Under the pieces are notes generated by a model. The model did not search any database, was not told the origin of the DNA, and was given only the letters and a program-made list of their open reading frames with translations. From Gordoniibacillus chartarius (GTDB taxonomy: Bacteria; Bacillota; Bacilli; Paenibacillales; NBRC-103111), in the NCBI RefSeq assembly GCF_042432825.1, contig NZ_JBHLWN010000077.1, forward strand, positions 248,001 to 312,000: DNA of 64,000 nt. Reading direction: 5' to 3'. Both the position numbers and the translations under genes were made by a program. Below, piece after piece: positions 25,346-34,715 of this stretch (position 1 is its first letter; each line of letters starts with the position of its first letter).

Positions 25346-25375
25346 TTGACATATTTACTGAGGACATGATACAGT
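25346..25375 (+). promoter_or_regulatory. Sigma-A promoter of the serA leader
   Basis: TTGACA (25346-25351) and TACAGT (25370-25375) are separated by 18 bases. Transcription would begin near 25382, just before the T-box leader. Confidence 0.65.
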
Positions 25376-25382
25376 TATAACA

Positions 25383-25682
25383 ATACTACAGCACACTAAA
25401 GCGTTGACGGAGCCAAGGATACGAGGCGGCTTCCAGAGAGCCGGTGGCAGGTGCAAACCGGCAGCCTCCTGTATGCGGAGCACTCCAGAGTTGATTGGCT
25501 GAACCCGGCCCAGACCGTGCGTAGGCCATTCCGGCGGGAACCCGTTATTGTTCCGGGTCTTATACATAAGACCGTGAGGCCGTGCTGCGCGAGCAGACGG
25601 TAAAGTTAGGGTGGTACCGCGAAGCGAACTCTCGTCCCTATGGCTATTTGACCAAACTAGCCGGGGTTCGGGAGTTTTTTGA
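25383..25682 (+). promoter_or_regulatory. Serine T-box leader of serA
   Basis: The T-box consensus AGGGTGGTACCGCG is at 25608-25621. Stem I can be drawn with GGAG (25409-25412) pairing CTCC (25483-25486) and GATAC...GTAT above it. The internal loop on the 3' side holds AGC (25479-25481), a serine codon followed by a purine. A terminator stem AACTCTCG/CGGGAGTT with a T run ends near 25682. Uncharged tRNA-Ser would pair with the specifier and the T-box and permit readthrough into serA. Confidence 0.88.
25627..25682 (+). terminator. Regulated terminator of the serine T-box
   Basis: The stem AACTCTCG (25627-25634) pairs with CGGGAGTT (25669-25676), with an inner GGCTA/TAGCC stem, and is followed by six or more Ts. 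It competes with the antiterminator formed by the T-box sequence. Confidence 0.8.
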
Positions 25683-25710
25683 TTTACCTATAAATAGGAG
25701 GAGAGAGCTT

Positions 25711-27294
25711 ATGTTTAAAGTGTTAGTGTCGGATCCGATCAGCGATCAAGGTATTGGACTGCTGTATGAGGCTCAGGATGTCGAGGTGGAGAAGAAGACC
25801 GGCTTGTCCGAGGATGAGCTTGTCGCCATCATCGGCGAGTACGATGCGCTGCTCGTGCGCAGCCAGACCAAGGTTACGGAGCGAATCATGAACGCCGGCG
25901 ACCGCCTCAAGGTGATCGGCCGGGCCGGTGTCGGCGTCGACAATATCGATTTGGAAGCAGCAACGAAGCGCGGGATCGTTGTCATCAACGCCCCGGACGG
26001 CAATACGATCGCCACATGCGAGCATACGTTTGCAATGATGATGTCGGTTGCCCGCTCGATTCCTCAAGCATACAAGAAAACCGTCGGCGGCGAGTGGGAC
26101 CGGAAAACATTCGTCGGCGTCGAGCTGCGCAACAAAGTTCTCGGCGTCATCGGCATGGGGCGTATCGGCTCCGAAGTGGCCAAGCGCGCCAAAGCGTTCG
26201 GCATGGACATTCTCGGCTACGATCCGTTCCTGACGGAAGAGCGCGCTGAGAAAATCGGCGTCAAGCTGGCAACGGTCAATGAGATTGCCCAGCAAGCCGA
26301 CTTTATTACGGTGCACACGCCGCTGACGCCGGAAACCCGTCATATTCTCGGACCTGCCCAATTCGCCATGATGAAGAAAGGCGTTCGCGTGATCAACTGC
26401 GCCCGCGGCGGTATCATCGATGAAGCTGCGTTGGTTGACGCCGTGAATCAAGGCATCGTAGCGGGAGCCGCCTTCGACGTATTCGAGGAAGAGCCGCCGA
26501 CAGCGGACCACCCGTTCCTGAACAATCCGAAAATCATCGTTACGCCTCACCTTGGCGCATCGACGGTCGAAGCTCAAGAGAACGTGGCGATCGACGTCTC
26601 GGAAGAAGTGCTTCATATTCTTCGCAACGAGCCGTTCAAGAATGCCGTCAACATGCCGGCCGTACCGGCGAACGTACTCAATAAGCTGCAGCCGTATTTC
26701 GACCTCGGTGAGAAGCTGGGCCGCTTCCTAGGTCAAATTACGGAAGGCGCGATCCGCGAGATCGTCATTAACTATGCCGGCGATCTGGTAGACGTGGACA
26801 CGACCCCGCTGACCCGTTACATTGTACGCGGCGTGCTCGGCAACCGCTTGGAAGGCGTCAACATCGTCAATGCGATGCATCTGGCGAAGACGCGCGAAGT
26901 GAACATCGTCATTCAAAAAGCTACGGCCGTAACGAGCTTTACGAACCTTGTTACCGTTACGCTGAAGACAAAAGCGGAAGAGCGCGTAGCGGCAGGCACA
27001 CTGCTCGCCGGCTATGGCGACCGCATCGTACAGATCGATCAGTATCCGGTCGACTTCGCTCCTGCAGGCAGCATGATGCTGATTTCGCATAACGACAAGC
27101 CGGGCATTATCGGCCGCGTCGGCACGCTGCTCGGCTCAAACGACGTCAACATCGCCACGATGCAGGTTGGACGTAAAGTGGTTGGCGGTTCCGCCATCAT
27201 GGTGCTGACCGTCGATAAGCCGGCTTCGCAGGACGTTCTGACGGAACTCGCCAAGCTGCCGGAAATTGTAGGAGTTCGCCAGTTCACCATTTAA
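25711..27294 (+). CDS. serA: D-3-phosphoglycerate dehydrogenase
   Basis: 527 residues. Oxidises 3-phosphoglycerate in the first step of serine synthesis. The N-terminal and NAD-binding domains (GVIGMGRIGSEVA, RGGIIDEAAL, HLGASTVEAQ) are followed by an intervening ASB-type domain (about 325-450) and a C-terminal ACT domain (MLISHNDKPGIIGRVGTLLG), the long SerA type. Start at the ATG after AGGAGGAGAGAG. Expression is governed by the serine T-box immediately upstream. Confidence 0.96.
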   Translation: MFKVLVSDPISDQGIGLLYEAQDVEVEKKTGLSEDELVAIIGEYDALLVRSQTKVTERIMNAGDRLKVIGRAGVGVDNIDLEAATKRGIVVINAPDGNTIATCEHTFAMMMSVARSIPQAYKKTVGGEWDRKTFVGVELRNKVLGVIGMGRIGSEVAKRAKAFGMDILGYDPFLTEERAEKIGVKLATVNEIAQQADFITVHTPLTPETRHILGPAQFAMMKKGVRVINCARGGIIDEAALVDAVNQGIVAGAAFDVFEEEPPTADHPFLNNPKIIVTPHLGASTVEAQENVAIDVSEEVLHILRNEPFKNAVNMPAVPANVLNKLQPYFDLGEKLGRFLGQITEGAIREIVINYAGDLVDVDTTPLTRYIVRGVLGNRLEGVNIVNAMHLAKTREVNIVIQKATAVTSFTNLVTVTLKTKAEERVAAGTLLAGYGDRIVQIDQYPVDFAPAGSMMLISHNDKPGIIGRVGTLLGSNDVNIATMQVGRKVVGGSAIMVLTVDKPASQDVLTELAKLPEIVGVRQFTI

Positions 27295-27336
27295 TTGTTT
27301 CACGGGAAGCAACATTCCCCTTCCCGATTCATCAAA

Positions 27337-27377
27337 CAAGGGCGCTTTCCGCCGTAATCCGGCAGGAAGCGCCCTTG
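27337..27377. terminator. Hairpin between serA and resE
   Basis: CAAGGGCGCTTTCCGCC pairs with GGCAGGAAGCGCCCTTG (one bulge). It lies between two convergent stop codons; T tracts are weak on both sides, but the stem is long and may serve both genes. Confidence 0.75.
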
Positions 27378-27390
27378 CTGTGTCGAGACG

Positions 27391-29229
27391 TTATTTGGGA
27401 ATCCGGATAGAAAATGTCGTTCCTTGGCCGAGTGCGCTTTGCACCTTTACCGAGCCCTGATGCGACTCTACGATATTTTTCACGATGGCAAGCCCCAAAC
27501 CGGTTCCCCCGGAAGTCCCCCGGGTACGAGCTTTATCGGCCTTATAGAAGCGTTCGAACACATAAGGCACGTCTTCACTTGGAATTCCTTGCCCCTCGTC
27601 GGCAACCTCGATAAGTACAACCTCTTTTTCCCCTGAAGCGCGTTCGAGCTTCGCCCGCAGATGGATGGCGGCACCGCCGGGCGTATGTCTAAGCGCATTG
27701 TCCAGCAGATTCGTCAATACTTGCTCCAGCCGGTCTTCATCGGCATGCGGCAGGATGATCGACGGCTCCGCTATTTGTAAGCTCAGCTGGACGTTCCGAT
27801 CCTTCGCCAGAGCGCCGAATTTGCGGTGTATTCGTTTAAGCAGGCCGGCTACGTCGATTTCGCGGAAATTCATTTCCATATGGCCGGCTTCCATTCTTGC
27901 GAGATCGAGCAAGTCGTGAACAAGCCGGCCCATTCGAAGCGATTCGTCATAAATGACCTGCGCAAGCTCCTTCCGCTCCTCCGGCGTCGCCGCGATGTCG
28001 TCGATAAGCGCCTCGCTGTAGCCCTGCAGCATCGACAGCGGCGTTCGAAGCTCATGCGATACGTTCGCGACGAAGTCCTTCCGCAGCTTATCGAGCCGAT
28101 GCTCTTCCGTGACATCCCGCAGCACGGCGACAGCGCCGCGCACTCCGTCCCACGAATACAGCGGCGTCAGGACGATCGACCAAACTCCGTTGCGAACGTT
28201 CAGTTTGGACACATGCTCGCGGGCGTCCTCCACGACAAGATCGAACAGCGGCTGGAGCGGCTCCGGAATGTACAGAACGCTATCTTCGGCATTTTCCGAT
28301 TCATCCTGCTTATCAAGCCATTGGATGGCGCCCCATTCGCGGACGATTCGCTCCCCTTGCGGGTTCGTCAGAATGACCCGGCCGTCCGCATCCAGCGTTA
28401 TGACCGCATCGGTCATACTGCCCAGTACACTGGATAAATGCTCCTTCTCGTGATGAAGAGCTTGAATCGTTTCCAGCAGCTGATCTCCCATCCGGTTGAA
28501 GGTTCTCGCCAGCTCGCCGATTTCGTCCGTGGACATGATCGGAACGCGGGAGCCATACTCGCCCCTGGCGATCAATTCCGCCGCTTTGTTGAGCTGGTTC
28601 AGAGGTCTCGTGATCCTCGAGAACAAGAAGAACGCAAAGAACGTTGTCATCAGAAAACCGATCAGCGATACGTAAGCGAACAGTCTCATGACGTAGTACT
28701 GGGTGTCTTCAATCGACCGCAGCGATTGATACAGAACGACCGCGCCCAGCGGCGAGCCCGTTGCGCCAATCAGCGGCACCGCCACGGCCATATAGGCCGA
28801 TTCGCGGTGCAGCAGGCTTCCGGCTTCGGCAGTCGGACTGATCGACAGCTTCTCTCCCTGCATGACACGCTGCAGCTGAGCCTGCGAGAAGAAATCGGAG
28901 GCCCGGAATGTTTTCAGCCCTTCCTGCGCCGTCTCCGGGCTCGTCAGCGACCGTTCCTCGAACGCAGGAGTCACTACGATCATCCGGGCATCCTCGAAGC
29001 TGAGCAGGTCGTTCGCGAGCTCGTAAAACGAATCGTTGTCGTAATGGCGCGACGCTTCCGCCGCCAGCTTGTCCGCAAGGCTGGTCAAGTTGTCCGCCTG
29101 GTCCTGCGATTGGGCGAAATAGGCCGTTAAATACTGATTGAGAAAAAGGCCCAGGATCAACAGCACGACCGCAACAAGGCCGATGATCGTGAGCCACAGC
29201 TTACCGACGACAGTTCGAAATATAAACAC
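27391..29229 (-). CDS. resE: Sensor histidine kinase ResE
   Basis: 612 residues. A transmembrane helix (about 10-32), an extracytoplasmic domain, a second helix (near 175-198), HAMP, PAS, then HisKA (phosphoacceptor in NVSHELRTPLSML) and HATPase (DNALRH, GQGIPSEDVPYVFERFY, GGTGLGLAI). ResE senses oxygen limitation and nitric oxide in B. subtilis and phosphorylates ResD. Start is a GTG with GAGGTG upstream, one base after resD. The cluster order resABCDE identifies it. Confidence 0.93.
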   Translation of the reverse strand: MFIFRTVVGKLWLTIIGLVAVVLLILGLFLNQYLTAYFAQSQDQADNLTSLADKLAAEASRHYDNDSFYELANDLLSFEDARMIVVTPAFEERSLTSPETAQEGLKTFRASDFFSQAQLQRVMQGEKLSISPTAEAGSLLHRESAYMAVAVPLIGATGSPLGAVVLYQSLRSIEDTQYYVMRLFAYVSLIGFLMTTFFAFFLFSRITRPLNQLNKAAELIARGEYGSRVPIMSTDEIGELARTFNRMGDQLLETIQALHHEKEHLSSVLGSMTDAVITLDADGRVILTNPQGERIVREWGAIQWLDKQDESENAEDSVLYIPEPLQPLFDLVVEDAREHVSKLNVRNGVWSIVLTPLYSWDGVRGAVAVLRDVTEEHRLDKLRKDFVANVSHELRTPLSMLQGYSEALIDDIAATPEERKELAQVIYDESLRMGRLVHDLLDLARMEAGHMEMNFREIDVAGLLKRIHRKFGALAKDRNVQLSLQIAEPSIILPHADEDRLEQVLTNLLDNALRHTPGGAAIHLRAKLERASGEKEVVLIEVADEGQGIPSEDVPYVFERFYKADKARTRGTSGGTGLGLAIVKNIVESHQGSVKVQSALGQGTTFSIRIPK

Positions 29230-29230
29230 G

Positions 29231-29944
29231 TTACTTCGGCACCTCGAGCTTGTATCCGACGCCCCATACGGTCGTGATCATGGCCGCAGCTTCGGCGGAA
29301 ACTTTGTTCAGCTTTTCCCGCAGCCGTTTGACATGCGTGTCGACGGTGCGCAGGTCTCCGAAAAATTCATAATTCCACACATCCTTGAGCAGTTCCTCAC
29401 GGGAGAACACTTTGTCCGGCGAGACGGCCAAGTAGTGCAGCAGCTCGTATTCCTTCGGCGTCAGTGCAACTTCCTGCCCTGCGGCCGTAACGCGGTGCGC
29501 GTCGTGTTCGATAACCAAGTTCGGGAACACGATGTTGTTGCTCGAAGACACGTCCTTATGCAGGAATGCCGTCGCCGAGGAACGCCGCAAAATCGCCTTC
29601 ACCCGGTATATGACCTCGCGCGGCGAGAACGGCTTCACCACATAATCGTCAGCCCCGACCTCGAAGCCTTGAACCCGGTTCGTTTCTTCCCCTTTGGCCG
29701 TCAGCATAATGACAGGTGTCGCCTTCATCTGCCGCAGCCGCGAGCACACTTCAAGCCCGTCGATACCGGGGAGCATCAAGTCCAGCAGCACCAGGTCGTA
29801 GTCCTTCTCGGTTGCGAGCCGCAGCGCGGCTTCGCCATCCTCCGCTTCATCGATGATATAGCCTTCCTTCTCCAAATACATCCGAAGCAGGCGGCGGATG
29901 CGCTCCTCGTCATCGACAACCAGAATATGCGATTTCAGTTCCAT
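29231..29944 (-). CDS. resD: Response regulator ResD (OmpR family)
   Basis: 237 residues. The receiver domain carries the acidic pair VDDEER, the phosphoacceptor in LLDLMLPG and the lysine of VVKPFSP. A C-terminal winged-helix DNA-binding domain follows (ELLHYLAVSPDKVFSREELL). Regulates respiration genes, including its own cluster in Bacillus. The ATG at 29944 has AAGGAGG seven bases upstream; longer in-frame readings run into the ccsB gene. Confidence 0.94.
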   Translation of the reverse strand: MELKSHILVVDDEERIRRLLRMYLEKEGYIIDEAEDGEAALRLATEKDYDLVLLDLMLPGIDGLEVCSRLRQMKATPVIMLTAKGEETNRVQGFEVGADDYVVKPFSPREVIYRVKAILRRSSATAFLHKDVSSSNNIVFPNLVIEHDAHRVTAAGQEVALTPKEYELLHYLAVSPDKVFSREELLKDVWNYEFFGDLRTVDTHVKRLREKLNKVSAEAAAMITTVWGVGYKLEVPK

Positions 29945-29979
29945 AGTCGTACCTCCTTGGCAGCGTTGTAGTCCGCAGC

Positions 29980-31239
29980 TTATACGCCGGAGTAGGAATG
30001 AAGTCCGGCAATGATCAGATTCACTCCGACCAGAGTAAACATCACAATAATGAAGCCGATAACCGACAGCCACGCCGATTTCTTGCCGAGCCAGCCGCGG
30101 CCGAGGCGTAAATGCAGATAAGCGGCGTAGAAGAGCCACGTCACAAGCGCCCATACTTCCTTCGGGTCCCAGCCCCAGAACCGGCCCCACGCCTCCTGCG
30201 CCCAAATCATGGCAAAGATCAGCGCGCCGAGGGTAAAGATCGGATAGCCGATCGCAATCGCCCTGTAGCCGATCTCGTCCAAATCCTCCGGATCGAGGCT
30301 CTGCAGCAGCGGCGAAACGACCGCGCCGAGCGGCTTGCGTGCGATCAGCCGGAGCAAGCCGTACAGCAGCGCCCCGCCGATCAGCGACCATACGACCGTG
30401 TTCAGCTTCCTGCCGGCGTTAACCCCCTCCATCCAGGATGGGGCGGTTAATAGCGGCTTCGACATACCCAGGAACGGGGTCATCGTAACGGTCTCGGCAT
30501 TCGCGGGAGCGAAGATCGGCGGCAGCACGTACTCCACCTTCTGCGTAACGGTCTGCTCCGCGCCGGATTTATCCGTAACGATCGATTGCTGGGCAAATTC
30601 GGCCCGGTACCCGGCGGAGTTGAAAATGAATATCGAGCTGACGAAAGCTACCAAAGTAACGATAACGAACAGCGTAACTTCGACACCCCGGCGTTCTTTG
30701 CGGTCGGAAGGTTCGCCGGAACGATAATCTACCGTACGCAGCAAATACATAAGCCCGCCCGCAAACCCGACCGCGAAGAACGCTTCCCCCAAAGCCGCCG
30801 TCGTCACATGAATCTTGAGCCAGACGGAGCTGAGCGCGGGAATGAGCGGCTGCACCTCGCTGGGAAATACGGCGGCATAGGCGATAATAATAATGCCGAC
30901 CGGCATAGCGAACATGCCGAGCACCGACGTCTTGTAAATCAAATGAATAATGAGAAACGCAGCGATGACCATCATGCTGAGGAACGTCATAAACTCGTAC
31001 ATGTTGCTTGTCGGAATATGGCCTCCCTCCGCCCAGCGCGTAAAAAAGTAAACGAGCTGGCACAGGAAGCCGACTACGGCAAGTCCGAAACCGGCGCGCC
31101 CCCAGGCACGCTCATGCGACTGCGGTTCGCGTCCCTTCCACTTTTTCCCGACCTGGGCCAAGACAAAGACGAGAAACGCCACATTGTATACAATGAAAGC
31201 CAATAGCAAGCTTGTCGAGCTGATCGAACCGAAATTCAA
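29980..31239 (-). CDS. resC: Cytochrome c biogenesis protein CcsB/ResC (heme transport)
   Basis: 419 residues from a TTG start. Multi-pass membrane protein of the CcmF/CcsA heme-handling family, with the tryptophan-rich WAQEAWGRFWGWDPKEVWAL motif and conserved histidines. Together with ResB it exports heme and attaches it to c-type apocytochromes (system II). The TTG shares bases with the resB stop (TTGA), with GGAG upstream, so translation is coupled. Confidence 0.93.
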   Translation of the reverse strand: MNFGSISSTSLLLAFIVYNVAFLVFVLAQVGKKWKGREPQSHERAWGRAGFGLAVVGFLCQLVYFFTRWAEGGHIPTSNMYEFMTFLSMMVIAAFLIIHLIYKTSVLGMFAMPVGIIIIAYAAVFPSEVQPLIPALSSVWLKIHVTTAALGEAFFAVGFAGGLMYLLRTVDYRSGEPSDRKERRGVEVTLFVIVTLVAFVSSIFIFNSAGYRAEFAQQSIVTDKSGAEQTVTQKVEYVLPPIFAPANAETVTMTPFLGMSKPLLTAPSWMEGVNAGRKLNTVVWSLIGGALLYGLLRLIARKPLGAVVSPLLQSLDPEDLDEIGYRAIAIGYPIFTLGALIFAMIWAQEAWGRFWGWDPKEVWALVTWLFYAAYLHLRLGRGWLGKKSAWLSVIGFIIVMFTLVGVNLIIAGLHSYSGV

Positions 31240-32903
31240 GAGCGGTCTCCCCCTGTCTCCAGCGCCTTCTGCGCCACAGTAATGCCTGTTTTCCCTAGTA
31301 CGGACGCAAGCTCGGAGCGCAGGCCGTACCAATTCTTATTCGTATGGGCACCGATGGTCACCTTGCGCCCGTCGATGCGGAGCCAAATTCGGCGGTGCTG
31401 CCAGTAGAAGCCCATCACCAGACCGATCATCGATATGGCCGCGCCTGTCCAGATGAACGGCATCGCCTTTGCGACCCGAATATTCAGGTAGCTTGTATAG
31501 GCGGCGATCTTGACGTCCTCCATGGAGCCGACGGAGATGTCGAACAGTTCGCCCATTCTGCCGTTAATTTCTTGTTCGCGATACTCCGCCTTATCGATTT
31601 GTCTCGCTAAATATAAGTAAGGCTCGCCCTCCGCAGCAAGACCGGGACCGGTTATCGTGAAAATGTACGCCGGCGCTTTCGGGTCGTTCGATACCGTCGT
31701 AGGAAGCCCCTTCTCGTCCAGCGCGAAGTCCGGATAGAAGCCTTTTACCTTCAGCGTATAAGGACCGGCCTGATACGAATCGCTCGGATTCGTTGTCGAC
31801 AGCTCGAAGGAGCCGTACGTTTCTCCGGTTTGCCGGTTTTTCAAGCTCGGCTTCAGCGACAAAATCATCGGCGTTTCCCGGTAATCGAACTGATAGGCAA
31901 GCAGCCCCTTGTAATTGAGGGGCTTGTTCACTTCGATCCGCTGCCGGTGCACTTCCTCCAGCTGCGGATTAGCGCTGTCGCAATTCGCCGTACAGCGATA
32001 CACAACGGCATTCGTCGCGTACAGCTTCGGAATGATCCGGTCGCGGGCGCGGAATTCCTCCGTCATCTCTTCGGGCTTGTAAAAGTCCACTTCGAACTTC
32101 TCGTTCAGCAGCCACAAATCCGTCTCCGGAATACGCGTTGGCTTGCCTTCCACGAAGCCGATGTGCTGGTCCATGCTCCAGCCCGGTATGCCGAGCATCA
32201 ATACGCCAAGCAGGAAAATGATAAGTCCGATATGATTAATGTATGGTCCCCACCGGCTGAAGCGATGCTTCTCGGCGAGCAGCGCGCCCCCGCCCTCTTC
32301 CATATGTACGCGGTAGCCTTTCTTCCGGGCAGCGCTGCCAAACTGCGCCGTCCAGCCTGCCGCATCGCCCGCTTCCTCCGGCAATTGACCCTCATAGGAG
32401 GCCTTCTGGCGCACCAGGAAGCGCGGATGCTTGCGGATCTGCTGCTTCGAGAGCGCCCGATAAAGCGGCAGTACGCGGTCGAGCGAGCAGATGACGAGCG
32501 AGGTTCCGATCATGAACAGCAGCCCGACGAACCACCAGGAGCTGTACGTCCGGGACAACCCGAGCTTGTAATACAAATCCCCGAGCGTTCCGTACGTCTC
32601 TTTGTAATAAACCGAAGGATCCAAATTGAGGAATGTCGATTCCTGCGGATAGATCGTACCGAGCGCTGCGCCGATAAACGTAATGACGATCAAATAGATG
32701 GCGATTTTGACGGAAGAGAAGAAGTTCCAGATTTTGTCGATCCATGATGGATTTTCTTTCTGCGAACGTCTGGCTACCCCGTCGTAGCGCATTTCCAGCA
32801 GCTCGCCCGAATCCACGTCTTCAAGCGGCTTGCCGCAGGACTCGCACAGCACGGTGCCGACCGGATTTTGATGACCGCATTCGCATTTAGAGTTCGTAAT
32901 CAT
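31236..32903 (-). CDS. resB: Cytochrome c biogenesis protein ResB
   Basis: 555 residues. A short zinc-ribbon-like N-terminus (CECGHQNPVGTVLCESCGKPL) is followed by three N-terminal transmembrane helices (about 65-85, 120-142 and 215-235), a large extracytoplasmic domain and a last helix near 480-500. Works with ResC in system II cytochrome c maturation. The zinc-ribbon N-terminus is also seen in the B. subtilis protein. Lies 10 bases after resA. Confidence 0.93.
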   Translation of the reverse strand: MITNSKCECGHQNPVGTVLCESCGKPLEDVDSGELLEMRYDGVARRSQKENPSWIDKIWNFFSSVKIAIYLIVITFIGAALGTIYPQESTFLNLDPSVYYKETYGTLGDLYYKLGLSRTYSSWWFVGLLFMIGTSLVICSLDRVLPLYRALSKQQIRKHPRFLVRQKASYEGQLPEEAGDAAGWTAQFGSAARKKGYRVHMEEGGGALLAEKHRFSRWGPYINHIGLIIFLLGVLMLGIPGWSMDQHIGFVEGKPTRIPETDLWLLNEKFEVDFYKPEEMTEEFRARDRIIPKLYATNAVVYRCTANCDSANPQLEEVHRQRIEVNKPLNYKGLLAYQFDYRETPMILSLKPSLKNRQTGETYGSFELSTTNPSDSYQAGPYTLKVKGFYPDFALDEKGLPTTVSNDPKAPAYIFTITGPGLAAEGEPYLYLARQIDKAEYREQEINGRMGELFDISVGSMEDVKIAAYTSYLNIRVAKAMPFIWTGAAISMIGLVMGFYWQHRRIWLRIDGRKVTIGAHTNKNWYGLRSELASVLGKTGITVAQKALETGGDRS

Positions 32904-32913
32904 GCTGTCCGCC

Positions 32914-33441
32914 TCATTTCTTCACCAGCTCCGCGAGCGCAGACTCGATATAAGCATCGGTCATCCCGCCCACCTGCTTGCGTGCGATCCGGCCGTCGGC
33001 CGAAATGAAGAACGTGGTCGGATATTCGCTGACTCCATATTGCTTACGAACGGTTTGCTCCGGATCCATCCAGATCGGCAGCGTCAGCTTGTTCTGATCC
33101 ATAAACCCTTTGACCGTAATCGCATTCTCGCCGATATTGGCTCCGACGTACTCGACGCCTTGCGCCTTCCACTTGTCGTAAGCGCGCTGAAGCGCCGGCA
33201 TTTCGTCCTTGCATGGCGGACAATAGGTCCCCCAGAAGTTGAGAATGACGGACTTCCCCTTCAGATCCGACAGCTTGTACGGCTTGCCGTCCAGCCCCGT
33301 CAACGAGAAATCGGGCGCCTTATCCCCGACTTGCGGATATTTGACAGGCCCCGACGATAGATTGCTAATAATGGTAAACAGCCCGATGACCGCAATGACG
33401 GCCAGAATAACGAGCTGTGTCGTACGATTACGCGCTTTCAC
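32914..33441 (-). CDS. resA: Thiol-disulfide oxidoreductase ResA
   Basis: 175 residues. A signal anchor (about 9-27) is followed by a thioredoxin-like domain with active site WGTYCPPC and the cis-proline YPTTF. ResA reduces the heme-binding cysteines of apocytochrome c on the outer face of the membrane. B. subtilis ResA has CEPC; here the residue between the cysteines is Pro, which may change redox potential or specificity. GTG start with GGGAGAG upstream. Confidence 0.94.
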   Translation of the reverse strand: MKARNRTTQLVILAVIAVIGLFTIISNLSSGPVKYPQVGDKAPDFSLTGLDGKPYKLSDLKGKSVILNFWGTYCPPCKDEMPALQRAYDKWKAQGVEYVGANIGENAITVKGFMDQNKLTLPIWMDPEQTVRKQYGVSEYPTTFFISADGRIARKQVGGMTDAYIESALAELVKK

Positions 33442-33528
33442 GGCAGCTCTCCCTTACCTGTTAACATATAGCATAGCGATTGTGATCGGAATCACTATCT
33501 ATATTATAGCGAATAAGCGAGAGGCTCC

Positions 33529-34275
33529 TTATTCACTTTTTTGAATGTTTTGTGTCGACAAAGCGGATTCCCGCAGCATGGCGACCTCATCGGACTTCAG
33601 GTGGCGGAATTTGCCGCGCGCGAGGCCGGACAGCTCGATCGGACCGTATTTGACGCGCTTTAATCGGATGATGGGAAAATGAACCGCCTCCAGCATCCGC
33701 CGCACTTGCCGGTTGCGTCCCTCGTGAATCGTGATCGACAGCACGCTTTGCTTCTTCTCCGTATCGACGTCCAAATATTCGACCTCCGCCGGCGCCGTCA
33801 TGCCGTCCTCCAGCTTGATGCCGCTGCGCAGCTTGTCCAGCACGCTGCCGTGGGGCACGCCCTCGACAGTCGCATGATACGTGCGCGGGACGTGATATTT
33901 CGGATGCGTCAGCATATTGGCCAGCTCGCCGTCGTTCGTCAGCAGCAGCAAGCCTTCGGTATCGTAATCGAGACGGCCGACAGGGAATACCCGTTCCTTC
34001 ACGCCGTGCAGGAAATCGGTTACGACCTTCCGGCCGCCGGGATCGGAAGCGCTTGTAATGACGCCCTTCGGCTTATGAAGCAGCAAATATACTTTGGATT
34101 GTCCGCTGATCGGCTTGCCGTCGACTTTTATGACATCGGCTGCAGGGTCAACCTTCACCCCGAGCGTCGTCACCACTTGATCGTTAACCTGGACTCTGCC
34201 CGATGTAATCAGCTCCTCGCTCTTGCGGCGGGAAGCGATACCTGCTTCGGCGAGTACTTTCTGTAATCTTTCCAT
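33529..34275 (-). CDS. rluB: 23S rRNA pseudouridine synthase RluB
   Basis: 248 residues. An N-terminal S4 RNA-binding domain (MERLQKVLAEAGIASRRKSEEL) is followed by a RsuA-type catalytic domain with GRLDYDTEGLLLLTNDG, where the Asp is catalytic, and RNRQVRRMLEAV. Modifies a uridine in helix 89-93 of 23S rRNA in relatives. The ATG at 34275 has GAGGTGA upstream. Sits between spmB and resA as in B. subtilis (ypuL). Confidence 0.92.
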   Translation of the reverse strand: MERLQKVLAEAGIASRRKSEELITSGRVQVNDQVVTTLGVKVDPAADVIKVDGKPISGQSKVYLLLHKPKGVITSASDPGGRKVVTDFLHGVKERVFPVGRLDYDTEGLLLLTNDGELANMLTHPKYHVPRTYHATVEGVPHGSVLDKLRSGIKLEDGMTAPAEVEYLDVDTEKKQSVLSITIHEGRNRQVRRMLEAVHFPIIRLKRVKYGPIELSGLARGKFRHLKSDEVAMLRESALSTQNIQKSE

Positions 34276-34294
34276 TAGATGGTTCACCTCAAAG

Positions 34295-34636
34295 CTAATG
34301 ATAACCATCCTGCGCGGAAATCACAAGTTCAGTCCAAGGAAAATGGCCCCCGGGACAATCCTCGTTATGCGGAAGCAGCGCATTGGCCGCAAACCCGTGG
34401 CGGGCCGCCAGGATGAGAAGCAGCTTCTGCGCGACGAACAGCTGCTCCTGCAGCTGCTGCGACATCGCATGCGGAGGCGCATGGAAGTCCCCTTCGATGC
34501 AAATATGGATATACTCGGGGGAAGTCGGCTCGGAGCCGGGTATGATCCCCCCGCTCCTGGTGATGAAGTAATCGTAGCCCTTGCCGTTAATGGAGGGACA
34601 GACGGAATGATGAAGAATGACGCCGACGACCGGCAT
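34295..34636 (-). CDS. Minimal N-acetylmuramoyl-L-alanine amidase-like protein
   Basis: 113 residues from the ATG after GAGGTGATCTGC. It has the amidase-2/PGRP pattern: LHHSVC near residue 9, a YIHICIEGDF strand with His44, and a C-terminal LLPHNEDCPGGHFPW with His90 and Cys94. H9/10, H90 and C94 could form the zinc site of T7-lysozyme-like amidases. No signal peptide or wall-binding module is seen. It lies in the dacB-spmA-spmB group, 79 bases after spmB. Activity is inferred only. Confidence 0.75.
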   Translation of the reverse strand: MPVVGVILHHSVCPSINGKGYDYFITRSGGIIPGSEPTSPEYIHICIEGDFHAPPHAMSQQLQEQLFVAQKLLLILAARHGFAANALLPHNEDCPGGHFPWTELVISAQDGYH

Positions 34637-34715
34637 GCAGATCACCTCGACTTGGGTGGACTGCTACTACTGTATGCCGGCGCCCGGTCAGGGGTTCGAG
34701 AGTGCGGAGAAACAA

